Made by a program: the position numbers and the translations under genes
DNA from: Olivibacter oleidegradans
GTDB lineage: Bacteria > Bacteroidota > Bacteroidia > Sphingobacteriales > Sphingobacteriaceae
Length of the DNA: 64,000 nt
NCBI RefSeq assembly: GCF_042432805.1
Contig: NZ_JBHLWO010000001.1
Location: 310,001 to 374,000, forward strand
Direction of reading: 5' to 3'
In this document: positions 36,820-46,800 of the stretch, piece after piece
How positions within the stretch are numbered: position 1 is the first letter of the stretch
How the letters are laid out: each line of letters begins with the position of its first letter
Notes under the pieces: model-generated
Told to the model about the DNA's origin: nothing
Database searches by the model: none
Seen by the model: the letters and a program-made list of their open reading frames with translations, nothing else

Positions 36820-37173
36820 TTACAGCACCGTTCCCAATGCTATTACAAAAGCATACAGCAAAGCCAAAAAGAAACCCAAGTAAATACCAACCTTTTGCCA
36901 GGAAAGCAACGATTTAAAGTTGCGTTCAAAATGCTCGGCGGCATATTCCCCTAAGAACGGCCAATGCCTGTGAAGCACCCATAAGCAGAGCTGCACAAAA
37001 CTTAATACAGCTACCGCAGCTACTAAAATCGCACTCAACACCCCGTAATCAATAGGCGCTGCCGTGACGTCCACTAACCGGATGAGCGGTTGATAAGCGA
37101 TGTAAGCCAGGATACTGGCTATTAAAAGGGTTGTTAAAAGATATTTTCTATAAATGATGATAAAATTTTCCAT
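36820..37173 (-). CDS. Holin-like small membrane protein
   Basis: The 117-residue protein has three predicted membrane spans (about 12-30, 44-67 and 95-115) and a charged loop between the second and third. No family is recognised. Its size and its position between a DUF6266 gene and a cell-wall hydrolase suggest a holin or a membrane partner for the hydrolase. It is flanked on both sides by heptanucleotide arrays. Confidence 0.6.
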   Translation of the reverse strand: MENFIIIYRKYLLTTLLIASILAYIAYQPLIRLVDVTAAPIDYGVLSAILVAAVAVLSFVQLCLWVLHRHWPFLGEYAAEHFERNFKSLLSWQKVGIYLGFFLALLYAFVIALGTVL

Positions 37174-37177
37174 AATC

Positions 37178-37226
37178 GTTACTCGTTGTTCGTTATTGGT
37201 TACTCGTTGTTCGTTACTTGTTATTG
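37178..37226. repeat. Heptanucleotide array (GTTACTC/GTTGTTC, 7 units)
   Basis: Seven exact 7-base units run GTTACTC, GTTGTTC, GTTATTG, GTTACTC, GTTGTTC, GTTACTT and GTTATTG. The array begins 4 bases upstream of the holin-like start codon, so it occupies the leader of that gene. Confidence 0.7.
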
Positions 37227-37270
37227 GGTTAAAAGCAAGGCGGCAATAGCCGCCCTACCCGATTTTCACC

Positions 37271-37912
37271 CTAGGAAACGGTTAGCGTTCCGAGGTATTG
37301 ACTAGTCGAAGCCAGCTTACCATCGCGATGCAAGGCGAAGCCCCAAGCGTGCAGCACATCACCTGAATAGTTGATGGAAATCGCTACACTGAAGGTGCCA
37401 TCCGCTCTGGACGCTTCATCATAGATCATGTACATCCGTTTTGATTGATTGTAAATCACCAGCAAAACCGCATCATCAGCAAAGGCATTATACTTATTCG
37501 TATCCGTTTGCCACGTGAAGGAAAGTTCACCCGGATTAGCCTCTACATAACCTAACCCTGGAAGCGGATTGATGGAACCGCGGCTCAATTCCATCTTTGA
37601 AAAATCGACTTCAAAATCAGGATACTCCCCTATAATAGCGTTGTTGAAAAAAGCACGTACCGCCATGTTATAGCCCGAACTTTTCGCCTGTTGCTGATCG
37701 CTGAAACCAATATTCAAGATGTCCTTTAAAGGACGCAAATATTGCGAGCTGATAGCAAACTTCGTGCGATGCGCAATTTGCGCTTCGGAAGCACCCTTTT
37801 TAGTGATCTTAGGCAAACTACGCAAGTAATTGATACTACGCCAGCTGCTTCCTACCACACTTCCTACCTTTCCGGAGAATGCGCCATTGGCGCCTTTAAC
37901 ATATCTTCCCAT
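37271..37912 (-). CDS. DUF6266 family protein
   Basis: The 213-residue protein begins GRYVKGANGAFSGKVGSVVGSSW and has SLPKITKKGASEAQIAHRTKF, both typical of DUF6266, a family common in Sphingobacteriaceae. No signal peptide is seen. The C-terminal half is beta-rich with a FTWQTDTNKYNAFADDAVLL strand region. Function is unknown. It heads the cassette with the holin-like, CHAP and lipoprotein genes and is preceded by the 11 bp-period array. Confidence 0.8.
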   Translation of the reverse strand: MGRYVKGANGAFSGKVGSVVGSSWRSINYLRSLPKITKKGASEAQIAHRTKFAISSQYLRPLKDILNIGFSDQQQAKSSGYNMAVRAFFNNAIIGEYPDFEVDFSKMELSRGSINPLPGLGYVEANPGELSFTWQTDTNKYNAFADDAVLLVIYNQSKRMYMIYDEASRADGTFSVAISINYSGDVLHAWGFALHRDGKLASTSQYLGTLTVS

Positions 37913-38144
37913 GATTGAAAAAATTAAAATGAAACATTCTGTTAAGGATGAGCTTCAATACCGGTATTTTTTCATCCACGGTTCAAACATAAAAGCACAC
38001 TGAGCAATGCAACGATTTTTGAACCATCTTGCCCCTCATTGATTTCCATTGACCCTATTTGACCTAGATCTATTGTTCTTTTATGCCGGTTAAAGTGATA
38101 AGTTACCATCTTTTATCCTTAAGCAGCCCCCCACGCTACCTCCC

Positions 38145-38249
38145 GGGTAAACAAAGGGTAAGCGCAAGGTAAAGGAAGGGTATAGTTTGGGTAACTATAA
38201 GGTAAACAAAAGGTAAGCGAAGGGTAATCAAAAACTAAGGCAATACTAA
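38145..38249. repeat. 11 bp-period RGGTAA array
   Basis: The motif RGGTAA (TTACCY on the other strand) begins at 38145, 38156, 38167, 38178, 38189, 38200, 38211 and 38222, exactly 11 bases apart (the unit at 38178 reads GGGTAT), with two weaker units at 38233 and 38244. The five bases between motifs vary. It lies ~230 bases upstream of the DUF6266 gene. It looks like a cooperative binding array, one site per helical turn. The rest of 37913-38140 shows nothing clear. Confidence 0.8.
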
Positions 38250-38438
38250 AGTCATCAAAGAAAAAAGGACGAAAAACGACACTAGCATGGCCAAATGGAA
38301 GAAGTGGGTTATTACCTTTGCAGGTACGATGGAAAATAAAGACAACAACGGTGCGCTTATTTGGCTTATATGCCAACAGATTTCGGTCAGTACCTGTAAG
38401 TAAAGGTCACACATCTAAAAAACTTGATCTTTACCGGG

Positions 38439-38530
38439 AACGGCCACGTTGCTTATGTGGCAACTCCTTAAGCAACGCTAAATTATATTGATGGCAGTTT
38501 CTGCCAATTATAGGAACAGCCACGTTTAAA
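38439..38530. repeat. Short direct and inverted repeats
   Basis: GGAACnGCCACGTT occurs twice, near 38439 and 38512. A perfect dyad TGGCAG-TTT-CTGCCA (38492-38506) lies between them, and GCCAC-N8-GTGGC follows the first copy. It could be a regulatory element or a small structured RNA. Confidence 0.4.
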
Positions 38531-38536
38531 AGAAAG

Positions 38537-38555
38537 GGCAAGATTAAATCTTGCC
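38537..38555 (-). terminator. Terminator-like hairpin at the 3' end of the HTH gene
   Basis: GGCAAGAT-TAA-ATCTTGCC is a perfect 8-base stem. Read on the minus strand it is followed by a CTTTCTTTT tract. It overlaps the stop codon of the gene ending at 38544. Confidence 0.6.
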
Positions 38556-38894
38556 TTTTCTTTTACTCTCCCAGAGTGCTTGTTGTAAATCTTCTTTATA
38601 GAACACATCCCCACCACCCAAACGCATAGGTTTTAACAAGCCTTCCCTCACGCGCCTTTTATAGGTACTATCACTGATATTAAGATAAGCAAGTACCTCC
38701 TGTTTCGTCATGAGCGTGGAGTCAGCATTATGCTTAGAGGCATAACTCATGCTCTGCTCCTTCAAGTGTTGCATAATTCGCAACTGTTCATCAGCGATTT
38801 CAACTAAGGTTTGTAAAGCCTGTCGCTCGGCAAGCACATTAATAGATTGGCGAATTAACTCTAGCAATTGAATGATACGATCGAACTGTGTCAT
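38544..38894 (-). CDS. Helix-turn-helix (excisionase/MerR-like) DNA-binding protein
   Basis: This 116-residue protein has a coiled-coil-like N-terminal half (residues 1-60) and a C-terminal HTH_17-type domain: MTKQEVLAYLNISDSTYKRRVREGLLKPMRLGGGDVFYKEDLQQAL. Such proteins are common in Bacteroidota mobile elements and regulatory islands. The target is unknown. It lies between the 11 bp array and the LytTR gene. Confidence 0.78.
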   Translation of the reverse strand: MTQFDRIIQLLELIRQSINVLAERQALQTLVEIADEQLRIMQHLKEQSMSYASKHNADSTLMTKQEVLAYLNISDSTYKRRVREGLLKPMRLGGGDVFYKEDLQQALWESKRKGKI

Positions 38895-39060
38895 GTTTTA
38901 GCTGTTTAGGCCGGTGTTATTGGTTTGGACCCAGTATCCAAGCAGCAAAATCATTAAACTCAATTGAATACTCCCGTATTACCGGTAGGTTAATAATGGC
39001 GACCAATTTAATAATTATAAAATTAAAACGCAGTCAAATCAAAAAAGTGAACAAAATGAG

Positions 39061-40035
39061 CTAGGATGACATCGGCGTTTTGCGCAAGGCATACAACTTC
39101 GCTTCGAAGGATTTCCGAAAATTTCGGTTCAGCCTATACTTATCCATCGTCAAAAACTCACTTCTCCCTTCCTTTTCCAGTGTCTTATCCACATCAGATT
39201 CGAGATATTGCAATACCTTTAACGCTGTCGGTTTATACCGTATCTCGCTAAAGTTCTCGTTTTCATAAACTGTAAGCGCCACTTGCCGCAGGTTAATGAT
39301 GCACCAGCGATTGCTTTTGGCAAAAAAGCGGAGATCCAACATCGCTAACATTTCATTCAAGGTGTTATCTATCTGAACAACCTTTCCCGTTTTCAGCAAA
39401 ATGACCCCTACCTTATCCCAGCGTATAATACAGATAATGTCTTTGGTAACAACCGCCGTTTTCCTTCTGCCATTGTTTACGGTGATCTCGTTGTGATAGC
39501 CATTCCTTTTGGCCCGGTTCGCATCGAGTAGCGCTAATCGGTTCCGCCTAGCCGATCTTCGCCTTTCTATCCTATACAAGTACCAAAGCATGTAACCCAT
39601 GTTAAGCCCGGTAATAACTGACGTCGCCATGGGAAATTCAATCTGAAAATACTTCCGTTTGAAAATGTTTTTACCGTAGGCAGCATAATAAATACTGTAA
39701 TAAGTTGCTAAAAATAAACAGGGTATCAATACACCGTAGCAGAATTGCTTCTTGATACGTGCCGACTGATAACCTCTCCGATGGAATTTTAGATCCAGCA
39801 CATAACTCAGGCCTTGTATATAAAAAGCGATTATCAGTGCCGGCAAAAAGCTCCAGGCAGCGGCTATCAAAAAGCGTTCATTCTGTAAAGCTTCCCAAGG
39901 CGAACGGGATTGTTGCATGTAGGTAAAAAACAGCGCAGCTAATAAGGCTATGGGCGGTAAACATAACCAAGGCAAATAGGTAACAGCTTTCTTTCCTTTC
40001 CATAAAAACACCGCCAGTTGCTTGTTCGTGTTCAT
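39061..40035 (-). CDS. LytTR-domain transcriptional regulator with membrane N-terminus
   Basis: The 324-residue protein has about four transmembrane segments in residues 18-160. A LytTR DNA-binding domain follows (about 190-300): ITVNNGRRKTAVVTKDIICIIRWDKVGVILL and RFFAKSNRWCIINLRQV. There is no receiver domain, so signal input is through the membrane part. LytTR proteins bind direct repeats spaced by helical turns, which makes the 11 bp-period array at 38145 a candidate target. Confidence 0.82.
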   Translation of the reverse strand: MNTNKQLAVFLWKGKKAVTYLPWLCLPPIALLAALFFTYMQQSRSPWEALQNERFLIAAAWSFLPALIIAFYIQGLSYVLDLKFHRRGYQSARIKKQFCYGVLIPCLFLATYYSIYYAAYGKNIFKRKYFQIEFPMATSVITGLNMGYMLWYLYRIERRRSARRNRLALLDANRAKRNGYHNEITVNNGRRKTAVVTKDIICIIRWDKVGVILLKTGKVVQIDNTLNEMLAMLDLRFFAKSNRWCIINLRQVALTVYENENFSEIRYKPTALKVLQYLESDVDKTLEKEGRSEFLTMDKYRLNRNFRKSFEAKLYALRKTPMSS

Positions 40036-40126
40036 GTAAGGCTAAATTTCGGTTTTTAAAAAGTGAAATTATAAACATAAGAATAAATAATAAAACAGCC
40101 AAGAAAGCACTATAAAGGCCGAAATC

Positions 40127-40146
40127 CTGTAACTCGCGAGTTACAG
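40127..40146. promoter_or_regulatory. Perfect 20 bp palindrome CTGTAACTCGCGAGTTACAG
   Basis: It sits in the divergent gap between the LytTR gene and the gene at 40225, about 79 bases before the latter. It is a strong candidate operator for a dimeric regulator; the Crp-like protein two genes on is one candidate. Confidence 0.6.
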
Positions 40147-40224
40147 TAAAAAAATAATCATTTTACACCTAATTTTACCGGCAAAGGTTGGCCAACCCAT
40201 TTCTTAACACAAAATCTTTTTACA

Positions 40225-40614
40225 ATGACAAGAAAAACTTTCAACAATGAAGGAGTACAACTCCTCTTAGCCGACATTTACCAACTACCCATTGCTGACT
40301 ATCAAGAGGAGTTGTATAGCATACAATCCGACTTCCGCACTTGGTTATTTTTACATTTTAATTTTAACGATCGGCAAGCCTCCTATCTTCACCAACTCAA
40401 TACAGACTACCTCTACCTGTTAGGTCAAGAAGTGAGCAAAGCTATAGAGAACCAAAGCCCCATCATGTTGCAGAAGCAGGAACCGGCAGATGATGACGGA
40501 GGAGAGGGCAAAGTAATTGAAACCAATTACGTGCGGCAAAGCGCCTTCAATCTTGATGACGGTTTACGCAGCATTTCCAGCCTAATCATTAATATCCGTT
40601 ATGATCGGGATTAA
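40225..40614 (+). CDS. Uncharacterised 129-residue protein
   Basis: No family is recognised. The N-terminal two thirds are predicted helical, with aromatic-rich phrases such as DFRTWLFLHFNFNDRQASYL. A short acidic linker (PADDDGGEG) leads to a C-terminal strand region. There is no signal peptide. It precedes the Crp-like gene by 94 bases, in the same direction, so it may belong to the same regulon. Confidence 0.6.
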   Translation: MTRKTFNNEGVQLLLADIYQLPIADYQEELYSIQSDFRTWLFLHFNFNDRQASYLHQLNTDYLYLLGQEVSKAIENQSPIMLQKQEPADDDGGEGKVIETNYVRQSAFNLDDGLRSISSLIINIRYDRD

Positions 40615-40708
40615 GATGCATGCATAACCAAGGCTCCCGCCGTCTACCGCTGTTTTGGACCCCAGCGGTAGCGGCGGGTTGCCTCCTTCTCCAAATAAAA
40701 TATTATTT

Positions 40709-41290
40709 ATGGAAAGATTTTTTACTTATGCAGAACAACGCGTTAAGCTAAGCCCAGAAGAAAAGCAGTTCATCCGTACACATGGCAGAATACGCCGATA
40801 TGCAAAAAAAGCATACTACCTATTAGCAGGTGAACATAAGAAAACCTGGTGTTTTATTTTGAGTGGTTTGGTGGCCGGTATGCATCACAGAGGCAATAGC
40901 AGGGCCGATCTCGCATGGATTGCGCAGCAATATGAGTATTTCACGGGCACCAAGCATACTTTTTCCGATCAATCCGAAGGTTTAGATATCCAGCCCCTTT
41001 GCTCCTGCGAACTGCTGGAATTACCCCTGCAGCAAGTACGAACAGTTCTGCCACAATATCCACAGCTTGCCGAACTGTTTCAAATTCTGTTGCGTAAAAA
41101 GCTCATGATGACGCGCACGCTTTTCAACATCCAGAAAATTGCCGAAGGCGCGCTCCGTTATGTAGCGTTTCGGCAGCAGCTCCCTGCACTGGAAAGGCAG
41201 TTGACCACGGAAGAAACATGCCTATTTCTTAACATTAGTGCAACCACCTACAAAAGGGGGCAGCAATTATTCTTGCAATTATCAAAGTAA
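40709..41290 (+). CDS. Crp/Fnr-like cyclic-nucleotide-binding-fold regulator
   Basis: The protein is 193 residues from the ATG at 40709; the frame extends 18 codons upstream through a G-rich stretch with a less likely start. A cNMP-binding beta-roll is visible (RRYAKKAYYLLAGEHKKTWCFILSGLVAGM). It is followed by a C-terminal helical region with LTTEETCLFLNISATTYKRGQ in the place of the HTH. It lacks the residues that bind cAMP, as is usual for this Bacteroidota group. A strong hairpin terminator follows. Confidence 0.72.
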   Translation: MERFFTYAEQRVKLSPEEKQFIRTHGRIRRYAKKAYYLLAGEHKKTWCFILSGLVAGMHHRGNSRADLAWIAQQYEYFTGTKHTFSDQSEGLDIQPLCSCELLELPLQQVRTVLPQYPQLAELFQILLRKKLMMTRTLFNIQKIAEGALRYVAFRQQLPALERQLTTEETCLFLNISATTYKRGQQLFLQLSK

Positions 41291-41321
41291 ATCGCCCCTT
41301 CTGTACGAATTTTTTTCGAGA

Positions 41322-41348
41322 AAAAATGGTCCGTGGTGGACCATTTTT
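41322..41348 (+). terminator. Strong hairpin after the Crp-like gene
   Basis: AAAAATGGTCC-GTGGT-GGACCATTTTT is a perfect 11-base stem with a 5-base loop, ending in T5, 31 bases past the stop codon. Confidence 0.7.
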
Positions 41349-41503
41349 CGCTCCTTCTACATAGTAGCTTTGCCTCTAATGGAAACGATAAGTAGAAGTA
41401 GCCGTGTGATAGGCATCAGTTCCATTACCGGCCGGCTGCCGATCAAAAAGATAATGTAGGACTCATCGGCAGCCCGCTGGTTAAAAAGAAAGGAGAACGA
41501 AAA

Positions 41504-41962
41504 ATGAAAACACAAAACTTGTTTAGCATTATTCTGATCATTGTACTCGCTATATCGGCTACAATAAAAATCATTCACCACGAACGAACGGTTTCGGATA
41601 TGATGATGCAGGTTTTTCCCATTAGCTGGGCGAAATATTTAGCGTGGGCACAACCAACATTTCAATTACTATTGTCACTGGCACTCGTTAGTCATCAATA
41701 TAACCGTATAGGTTTGGTGGCATGTTCCGGCTACTTCGCGTTGCTGGTAATTTACTCAGCAAGCGTATTATCCGGTTTCTATCAATACCAACCTTGTTCG
41801 TGTATTGGGCTTTTTAAGGGGCTAAATTGGGTAGAAAACCTCGGTTTGCATAGCGCCACCTTTTTAATAGCCATGTTCGGACTATATCATCGTCAAGCAA
41901 CTGTTTTTTTGAAATCCATTTTCACCAAAAAAGAAAGGAGGTTGAAGAAAAGAACTGCTTAA
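41504..41962 (+). CDS. MauE/DoxX-like redox-associated membrane protein
   Basis: The 152-residue protein has four membrane spans. A CSC motif (Cys98, Cys100) in the loop before the last span (QPCSCIGLFKGLNWVENLGLH) matches the MauE/methylamine-utilisation type of DoxX-like protein. Members of this group help form or move disulfides across the membrane. It is followed by a DUF6520 gene and faces the TlpA-SusCD operon, whose TlpA could be its redox partner. Confidence 0.72.
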   Translation: MKTQNLFSIILIIVLAISATIKIIHHERTVSDMMMQVFPISWAKYLAWAQPTFQLLLSLALVSHQYNRIGLVACSGYFALLVIYSASVLSGFYQYQPCSCIGLFKGLNWVENLGLHSATFLIAMFGLYHRQATVFLKSIFTKKERRLKKRTA

Positions 41963-42059
41963 AAAAGAAGCGCAAAGGCTAACGCTTCCCAACGAACAAA
42001 GCGCTGCTATGGTGGCCTCGAGGACCTGATCAGCCAATTATATAACTAAAAATAACAAA

Positions 42060-42365
42060 ATGAAAAAACTTTTCATCATCCGATTGGCGGTACTAGGTAC
42101 TGCCATCGTAACCGCTTCCGCTTTTACAAAGCCAGAAGCAAAACCTGTTAAAAATAGCAGGGCATTAGAATGGTTCGTATATACTCCCGGAGAAGGGGGC
42201 CAAACCAATCCGGCAAATTACAGCAAGGACGATGTGCCTCCAAGCTGTAATGGAATGCAGGAGCTTTGTGCTATTCAGGCACTGGAAGACGGCGATAGCG
42301 GTAGACCGATCGCTACCGGATCAGATAGTGCGGAGAATCCTACGAATCAGGTCTTCCATCAATAA
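42060..42365 (+). CDS. DUF6520 family small secreted protein
   Basis: The 101-residue protein has a signal peptide (about 1-22, ending ASAFT). The mature peptide has two cysteines, Cys63 and Cys70, in CNGMQELCAI, a pattern typical of DUF6520. The family is confined to Bacteroidota and is often found near MauE-like genes. It may be an exported peptide whose disulfide is formed by the neighbouring redox proteins. No activity is known. Confidence 0.75.
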   Translation: MKKLFIIRLAVLGTAIVTASAFTKPEAKPVKNSRALEWFVYTPGEGGQTNPANYSKDDVPPSCNGMQELCAIQALEDGDSGRPIATGSDSAENPTNQVFHQ

Positions 42366-42391
42366 GCCTTTCAACTATTAAATGGCTGGTA

Positions 42392-42420
42392 AGGGGTGTA
42401 CCTTCAGAAGATACACCCCT
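42392..42420. terminator. Bidirectional terminator between DUF6520 and SusD genes
   Basis: AGGGGTGTA-N11-TACACCCCT forms a 9-base stem, followed by CTCTTTATTT. The genes on either side are convergent. Confidence 0.7.
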
Positions 42421-42424
42421 CTCT

Positions 42425-43792
42425 TTATTTATTATCTTCTATACCTCCAAGGTCAATTACTTTTCGAGGAATCTCAAAGAGATAATCTTCTTCCATATTC
42501 AATGTAAAATTTCTTCCTGCCACCGTTCGCATTATATTTACATTCCAACCTGGCTCAAACAGGAGACGCTTCCGGTCTGCCCAACGGATATTCCGGAATG
42601 GGAGTTCCTTTCGGCGCTCTATTAAAATTGTTTCCAGCGCCTCTTTTGGATCCCTGATCATCAGTGGCTCAAAAGTGCCTTGTACATAACGACGACGCAA
42701 CAAGTGGTTCAACCAATTCATCCCCTTCTCAAACTGCCCGGTACGGATAGCACATTCTGCCGCCAATAAATAAAGCTCATTATTGCTAATACCCCCAAAC
42801 TGTGCATTCAGGCCTCCACCTACATAACTTCCTTTAAACTCTATATCCGCTTCATCTTTATAGTTAAAAAACAATTCTTTACGGAGATCATTTGCCGTAT
42901 ACAAACGATATAAATCCAGCGAAGCAGCAACATTTGGGTAGATCACCCCAGTGATATTGATCAAACTCGCATGAAATAAGACTTCTTCATTAAAACGTTC
43001 AAACGGATTCGTATTGATGTCAGTTATCTCATTATAGTCCATCAAGGCGCCATCCAATTGCAGTGCCGTTTCCACGGCCGCGGAAGCTTCCGCAAAACGG
43101 TTCATCAACAGGTAAACTTTCGCCAACATAGCAAATGCCGCACCCTTGTTAGGTCTAGTCTTATAGATTTGCGAAACATTCAACAATGCTGCCGCCTCTT
43201 CAAAATCTCGCCTTAGCTGCTCATAACAAGCCGCTACCGTGGCACGCTGCGAAGCATCCCCAATGCTCGCTGTCGGTCGCAACACAATGCCAAGATCTGT
43301 ATTTGCCGTTTGAGGATTATACGCTCTTGCGAATTGTTGGAGCAACTGGTAGTAAGCAAAGGCGCGGAAAAACAGGGCCTGCCCTCTCATATTCGTCTTT
43401 TCAGAAGCTGGTCTCAGCGCGTTATTACCCGCATCCAAGCTTTCCAGCGCAAGGTTAGCGTAAAATACCGTTACATAAGGCAAAGACCAATCATTGTTAT
43501 CGCTGGCGTTATACAAATCCGTTTCCCATATATACGCATTGGCAGATACTATAGAGCGCTGGTATAAATTCTGCCAAGTTTCGTCCGAAATCTGCACATC
43601 ATCTGAAGCCAGCAAGTTAGCCGCAGGATACTGCGTATTCATCACGGTGGTATTGTCCAACAACAGTTGTACAGCTTCCAAATTGTCGGAAAGCAAAGTT
43701 AATGCCTCATCCGGCTTGGCTTCCAAATATTTCTTGCAACCCACGCACGCGCAACAAAGGCATACCAAAATTAAATATGTCAAGTTTCTCAT
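42425..43792 (-). CDS. SusD/RagB-family outer-membrane nutrient-binding lipoprotein
   Basis: The 455-residue protein has a lipobox ending CVGC (Cys19) and then KKYLEAKPDEAL. The SusD TPR-like body includes RGQALFFRAFAYYQLLQQFARAYN and the C-terminal LIERRKELPFRNIRWADRKRL phrase. It binds substrate at the cell surface over the SusC channel. It is the last gene of the TlpA-SusC-SusD operon, 10 bases after SusC. Substrate type is unknown; no glycosidase gene is nearby. Confidence 0.9.
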   Translation of the reverse strand: MRNLTYLILVCLCCACVGCKKYLEAKPDEALTLLSDNLEAVQLLLDNTTVMNTQYPAANLLASDDVQISDETWQNLYQRSIVSANAYIWETDLYNASDNNDWSLPYVTVFYANLALESLDAGNNALRPASEKTNMRGQALFFRAFAYYQLLQQFARAYNPQTANTDLGIVLRPTASIGDASQRATVAACYEQLRRDFEEAAALLNVSQIYKTRPNKGAAFAMLAKVYLLMNRFAEASAAVETALQLDGALMDYNEITDINTNPFERFNEEVLFHASLINITGVIYPNVAASLDLYRLYTANDLRKELFFNYKDEADIEFKGSYVGGGLNAQFGGISNNELYLLAAECAIRTGQFEKGMNWLNHLLRRRYVQGTFEPLMIRDPKEALETILIERRKELPFRNIRWADRKRLLFEPGWNVNIMRTVAGRNFTLNMEEDYLFEIPRKVIDLGGIEDNK

Positions 43793-43802
43793 ATCATCAT
43801 TG

Positions 43803-46800
43803 TTAAAGGTTTGCTTTTAATCCAATTGAAAATATACGTGGTTGAAGTGCCGCGGCCGAAACCGCATCCGGGTCTAAGCCTGCTTTGTTGGCACGCCATA
43901 AGATGCCGACATTTCGCATGTTCATATAGACATCCAATGCTTGTAAAGCAATTTTATTTAGCCACTTTTTTGGCAAGCTGTAAATTAGTTGAACATCTTG
44001 CAGACGGATATTATCCCCTTTTTCAACCAGTACTGCCGCATTTTCATAAAAAGCGTCGCGACTACTGTTAACAGGGTAAACTATAGATGGGATAGCCGTG
44101 CGTAGTTCATCCCCAGGTTGTATCCAGCGACTTGCGAAATCTTCATGTCCAACCCAGTTGTTAAATAAACTACTGTAATGGATAGAACTTCGCTTAAAAT
44201 AATAATGAAAACGATATGCTACATTTAGATAGAGCGAAAAAGCTCCATATCGGAAGGTATTACCAACCGCACCAAACTCCGTAGGTAAGGCAGGTCCGTG
44301 ATATTCCAGATCGTTCAGTTTAGAACTATACAGTAAGGCAACGTAATCCGTGGACACCTCTCCGTTCACCAACCCCTGAGGATCACCCGTTTCTGCGTTC
44401 AATCCCGCCCAACGGTAAGTCATGACATTATACACCGGCTTTCCCTCCAAAGGGCGAATGGCTAATCCTGGATTCACATAGCTATTCCCACTTGCATTGA
44501 GGTTGTTGTAGTATTTTGTTAGTTTATTGGTGTTGTGACTGTACAGAAGGGCTAATTGCCATTGCATACCCCCATCCAATAACTTAATATTGGCTTGCAG
44601 ATCCAGTCCTTTCGTGCGCATGTTTGCCACATTTCGGTTTACACTGCCCGATGGAATACCCACCGTAGGATCAATGGGCTGTGCCCCGATCAAATCCTGC
44701 GCATCTTTTACATAATATTCCAAAGAACCGTTAATCCTATGATTAAACAAATCGAAATCGGCACCCAGGTTAACTACTCTCACTTTCTCCCAGCGTAAAT
44801 CAGCGTTCGGATAAGTGCTTACCACACCGTAAGGTATATTATTCAAATTCGTTGCTATCCCAGCAGGCATACTCCTCCTCACTGTCGCCAAAGCCGTCAA
44901 GGATCTCGACAAATTACCATTAAACCCATAGGTGGCGCGGAGCTTCAGATAATCCAACCAATGGATTTGCATAAAATCCTCTTGACTCAAATTCCACCCA
45001 AGCCCTGCCGACCATAACGGAATCGCTTTCTGATTGCTGTTCACTCCAAAGTAGTTCGAAGCGTCCTTACGCGCACTCGCTGTCAAGGTATAGCGATTTT
45101 TAAACGCGTATGCCATATTCAAATAATAAGATACAAAACGATTGGTTTGCTGGCCGAACGACTGCACGGCCGGTATATTATTACGTACATTCGGATTATA
45201 ATACTGACTAAAGGCCGTTACATAATCCACCAATTGACTAAGCTGGCCTGATTGCTGATAACCATATACACGATTAGCAGAATTGGTTGTCAACAATTCA
45301 CGAATCTCTCCTCCAAATAAACCGTTTAATTGATGCTCATTCCAATTATGGTTAAATTTCAACTGTCCCCTAACCGTATGCGATTGCAACAATTCAGCGC
45401 GCAGTTCGCGGATCCCCCCGTTTGCAGGAATCGGGTATGTTAAACCTTCATCCGATCGTTGCGCAAATGAATTTACCAAGTTGCGTGTAAAATAAGCTTC
45501 CTCCGAATAAAGTTCATCACTCCTACCCTCGTTACGCCCATATTGGTACTGCAGCTCCGCTGTAAACATATCAGTTAAGCGGTAATTAAAATTCATTCCC
45601 AGCAAAAGTTGATTGTCGTTCACTTTCAATTGCATTTCATCGCCATCCAACAGTGGTACATAGCTCCAGTCCTTTAATCCCTCTGCTAATGCCTGGTTTT
45701 TAAAACTGCTCCGACGATCCCGTTCTATTGCCAACGGATTATCTTGATCATCCACTAAACGCGCGTAAGGATAGAGCGCCAATGTAGACGATGGTTTTAC
45801 GGCATCAACCGCAGGTCTCCCCCCTCCGCTTACCTGATAAGTCCAGCTAATAGTAGGATTTACCGTAAAACGGCCCGTCACTTTAAACGTCTGATCAGCC
45901 CGTAAACTGAATCTTTCATAGCGGGAACTCAGCGCATCCACACTGTTATCATATCCTAATGAATAATAATAGGTATGCTTTTCCGATCCACCTCTCATAT
46001 TCAACGCATACTGTTGATTAATCGGTGTATGATACCAGTACTTGTTAAAATCCCTCCTAACGTCGTAAGTTTTCAGCTTTTCCAGTTGTTCGTTAAGTTC
46101 ATTATCAAGCAGTTTACCATCTCTGTTCAAAATCATCAGCTCTACAGCTGGCGTTAGCGGTGCTTTATTACGGTCCATCTCCATGGCATTATAAAAGCCG
46201 TTTGAAAAAAGAAAACGTTCTACCTCAACAAAATCAGCCGAAGAGATTTTGCGATCATAAAACAGATCGGGTTTCTCGCTTACGCTTACGTTTGAATTAA
46301 AAGCAATCTGCTGTCGTTCCCCAACTGAACCCTTTTTAGTGCTGATTACGATTACACCATTCGCTGCTCGTACTCCCCAAATAGACGCGGCGGAGGCATC
46401 CTTCAAAATCGTAATACTCTCCACGTCATTCGGATTGATCTGGTTAATATCCCCTTCAAACGGAAAGCCATCTAACACCAACAGCGGCTGTGCATCACCG
46501 TACACCGTACTCAAGCCGCGAATACTAATATTCGGTCTGCCTCCTAAGCGTTCATCAAAAGACACACTGTTTGCCTGACCTTTTAGACGGCTTAAAATAT
46601 CCGTACTGACATTGCGGTTCAAATCCCCATTCGAGAGTTTCGTAAACGAACCTGTTGCCCTTTCTTTAGGCAATTCATAATATCCAGTGGAGATATTCAC
46701 CTCTTCCAACTGATTTGCCTTCGGTTCCATGATGACGGTCCATTCCGTTGATTTACCATTTACAGGTAGTCTCTTTACGTAATAGCCCACTGTTGATATG

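Noticed and set aside
2807..37912. Complete prophage around the lysis-like cassette
   Set aside because: No capsid, tail, terminase, portal or integrase genes are seen in the window.
38119..38376. 85-residue gene on the minus strand
   Set aside because: It is produced by the 11 bp TTACC array and has no coding character.
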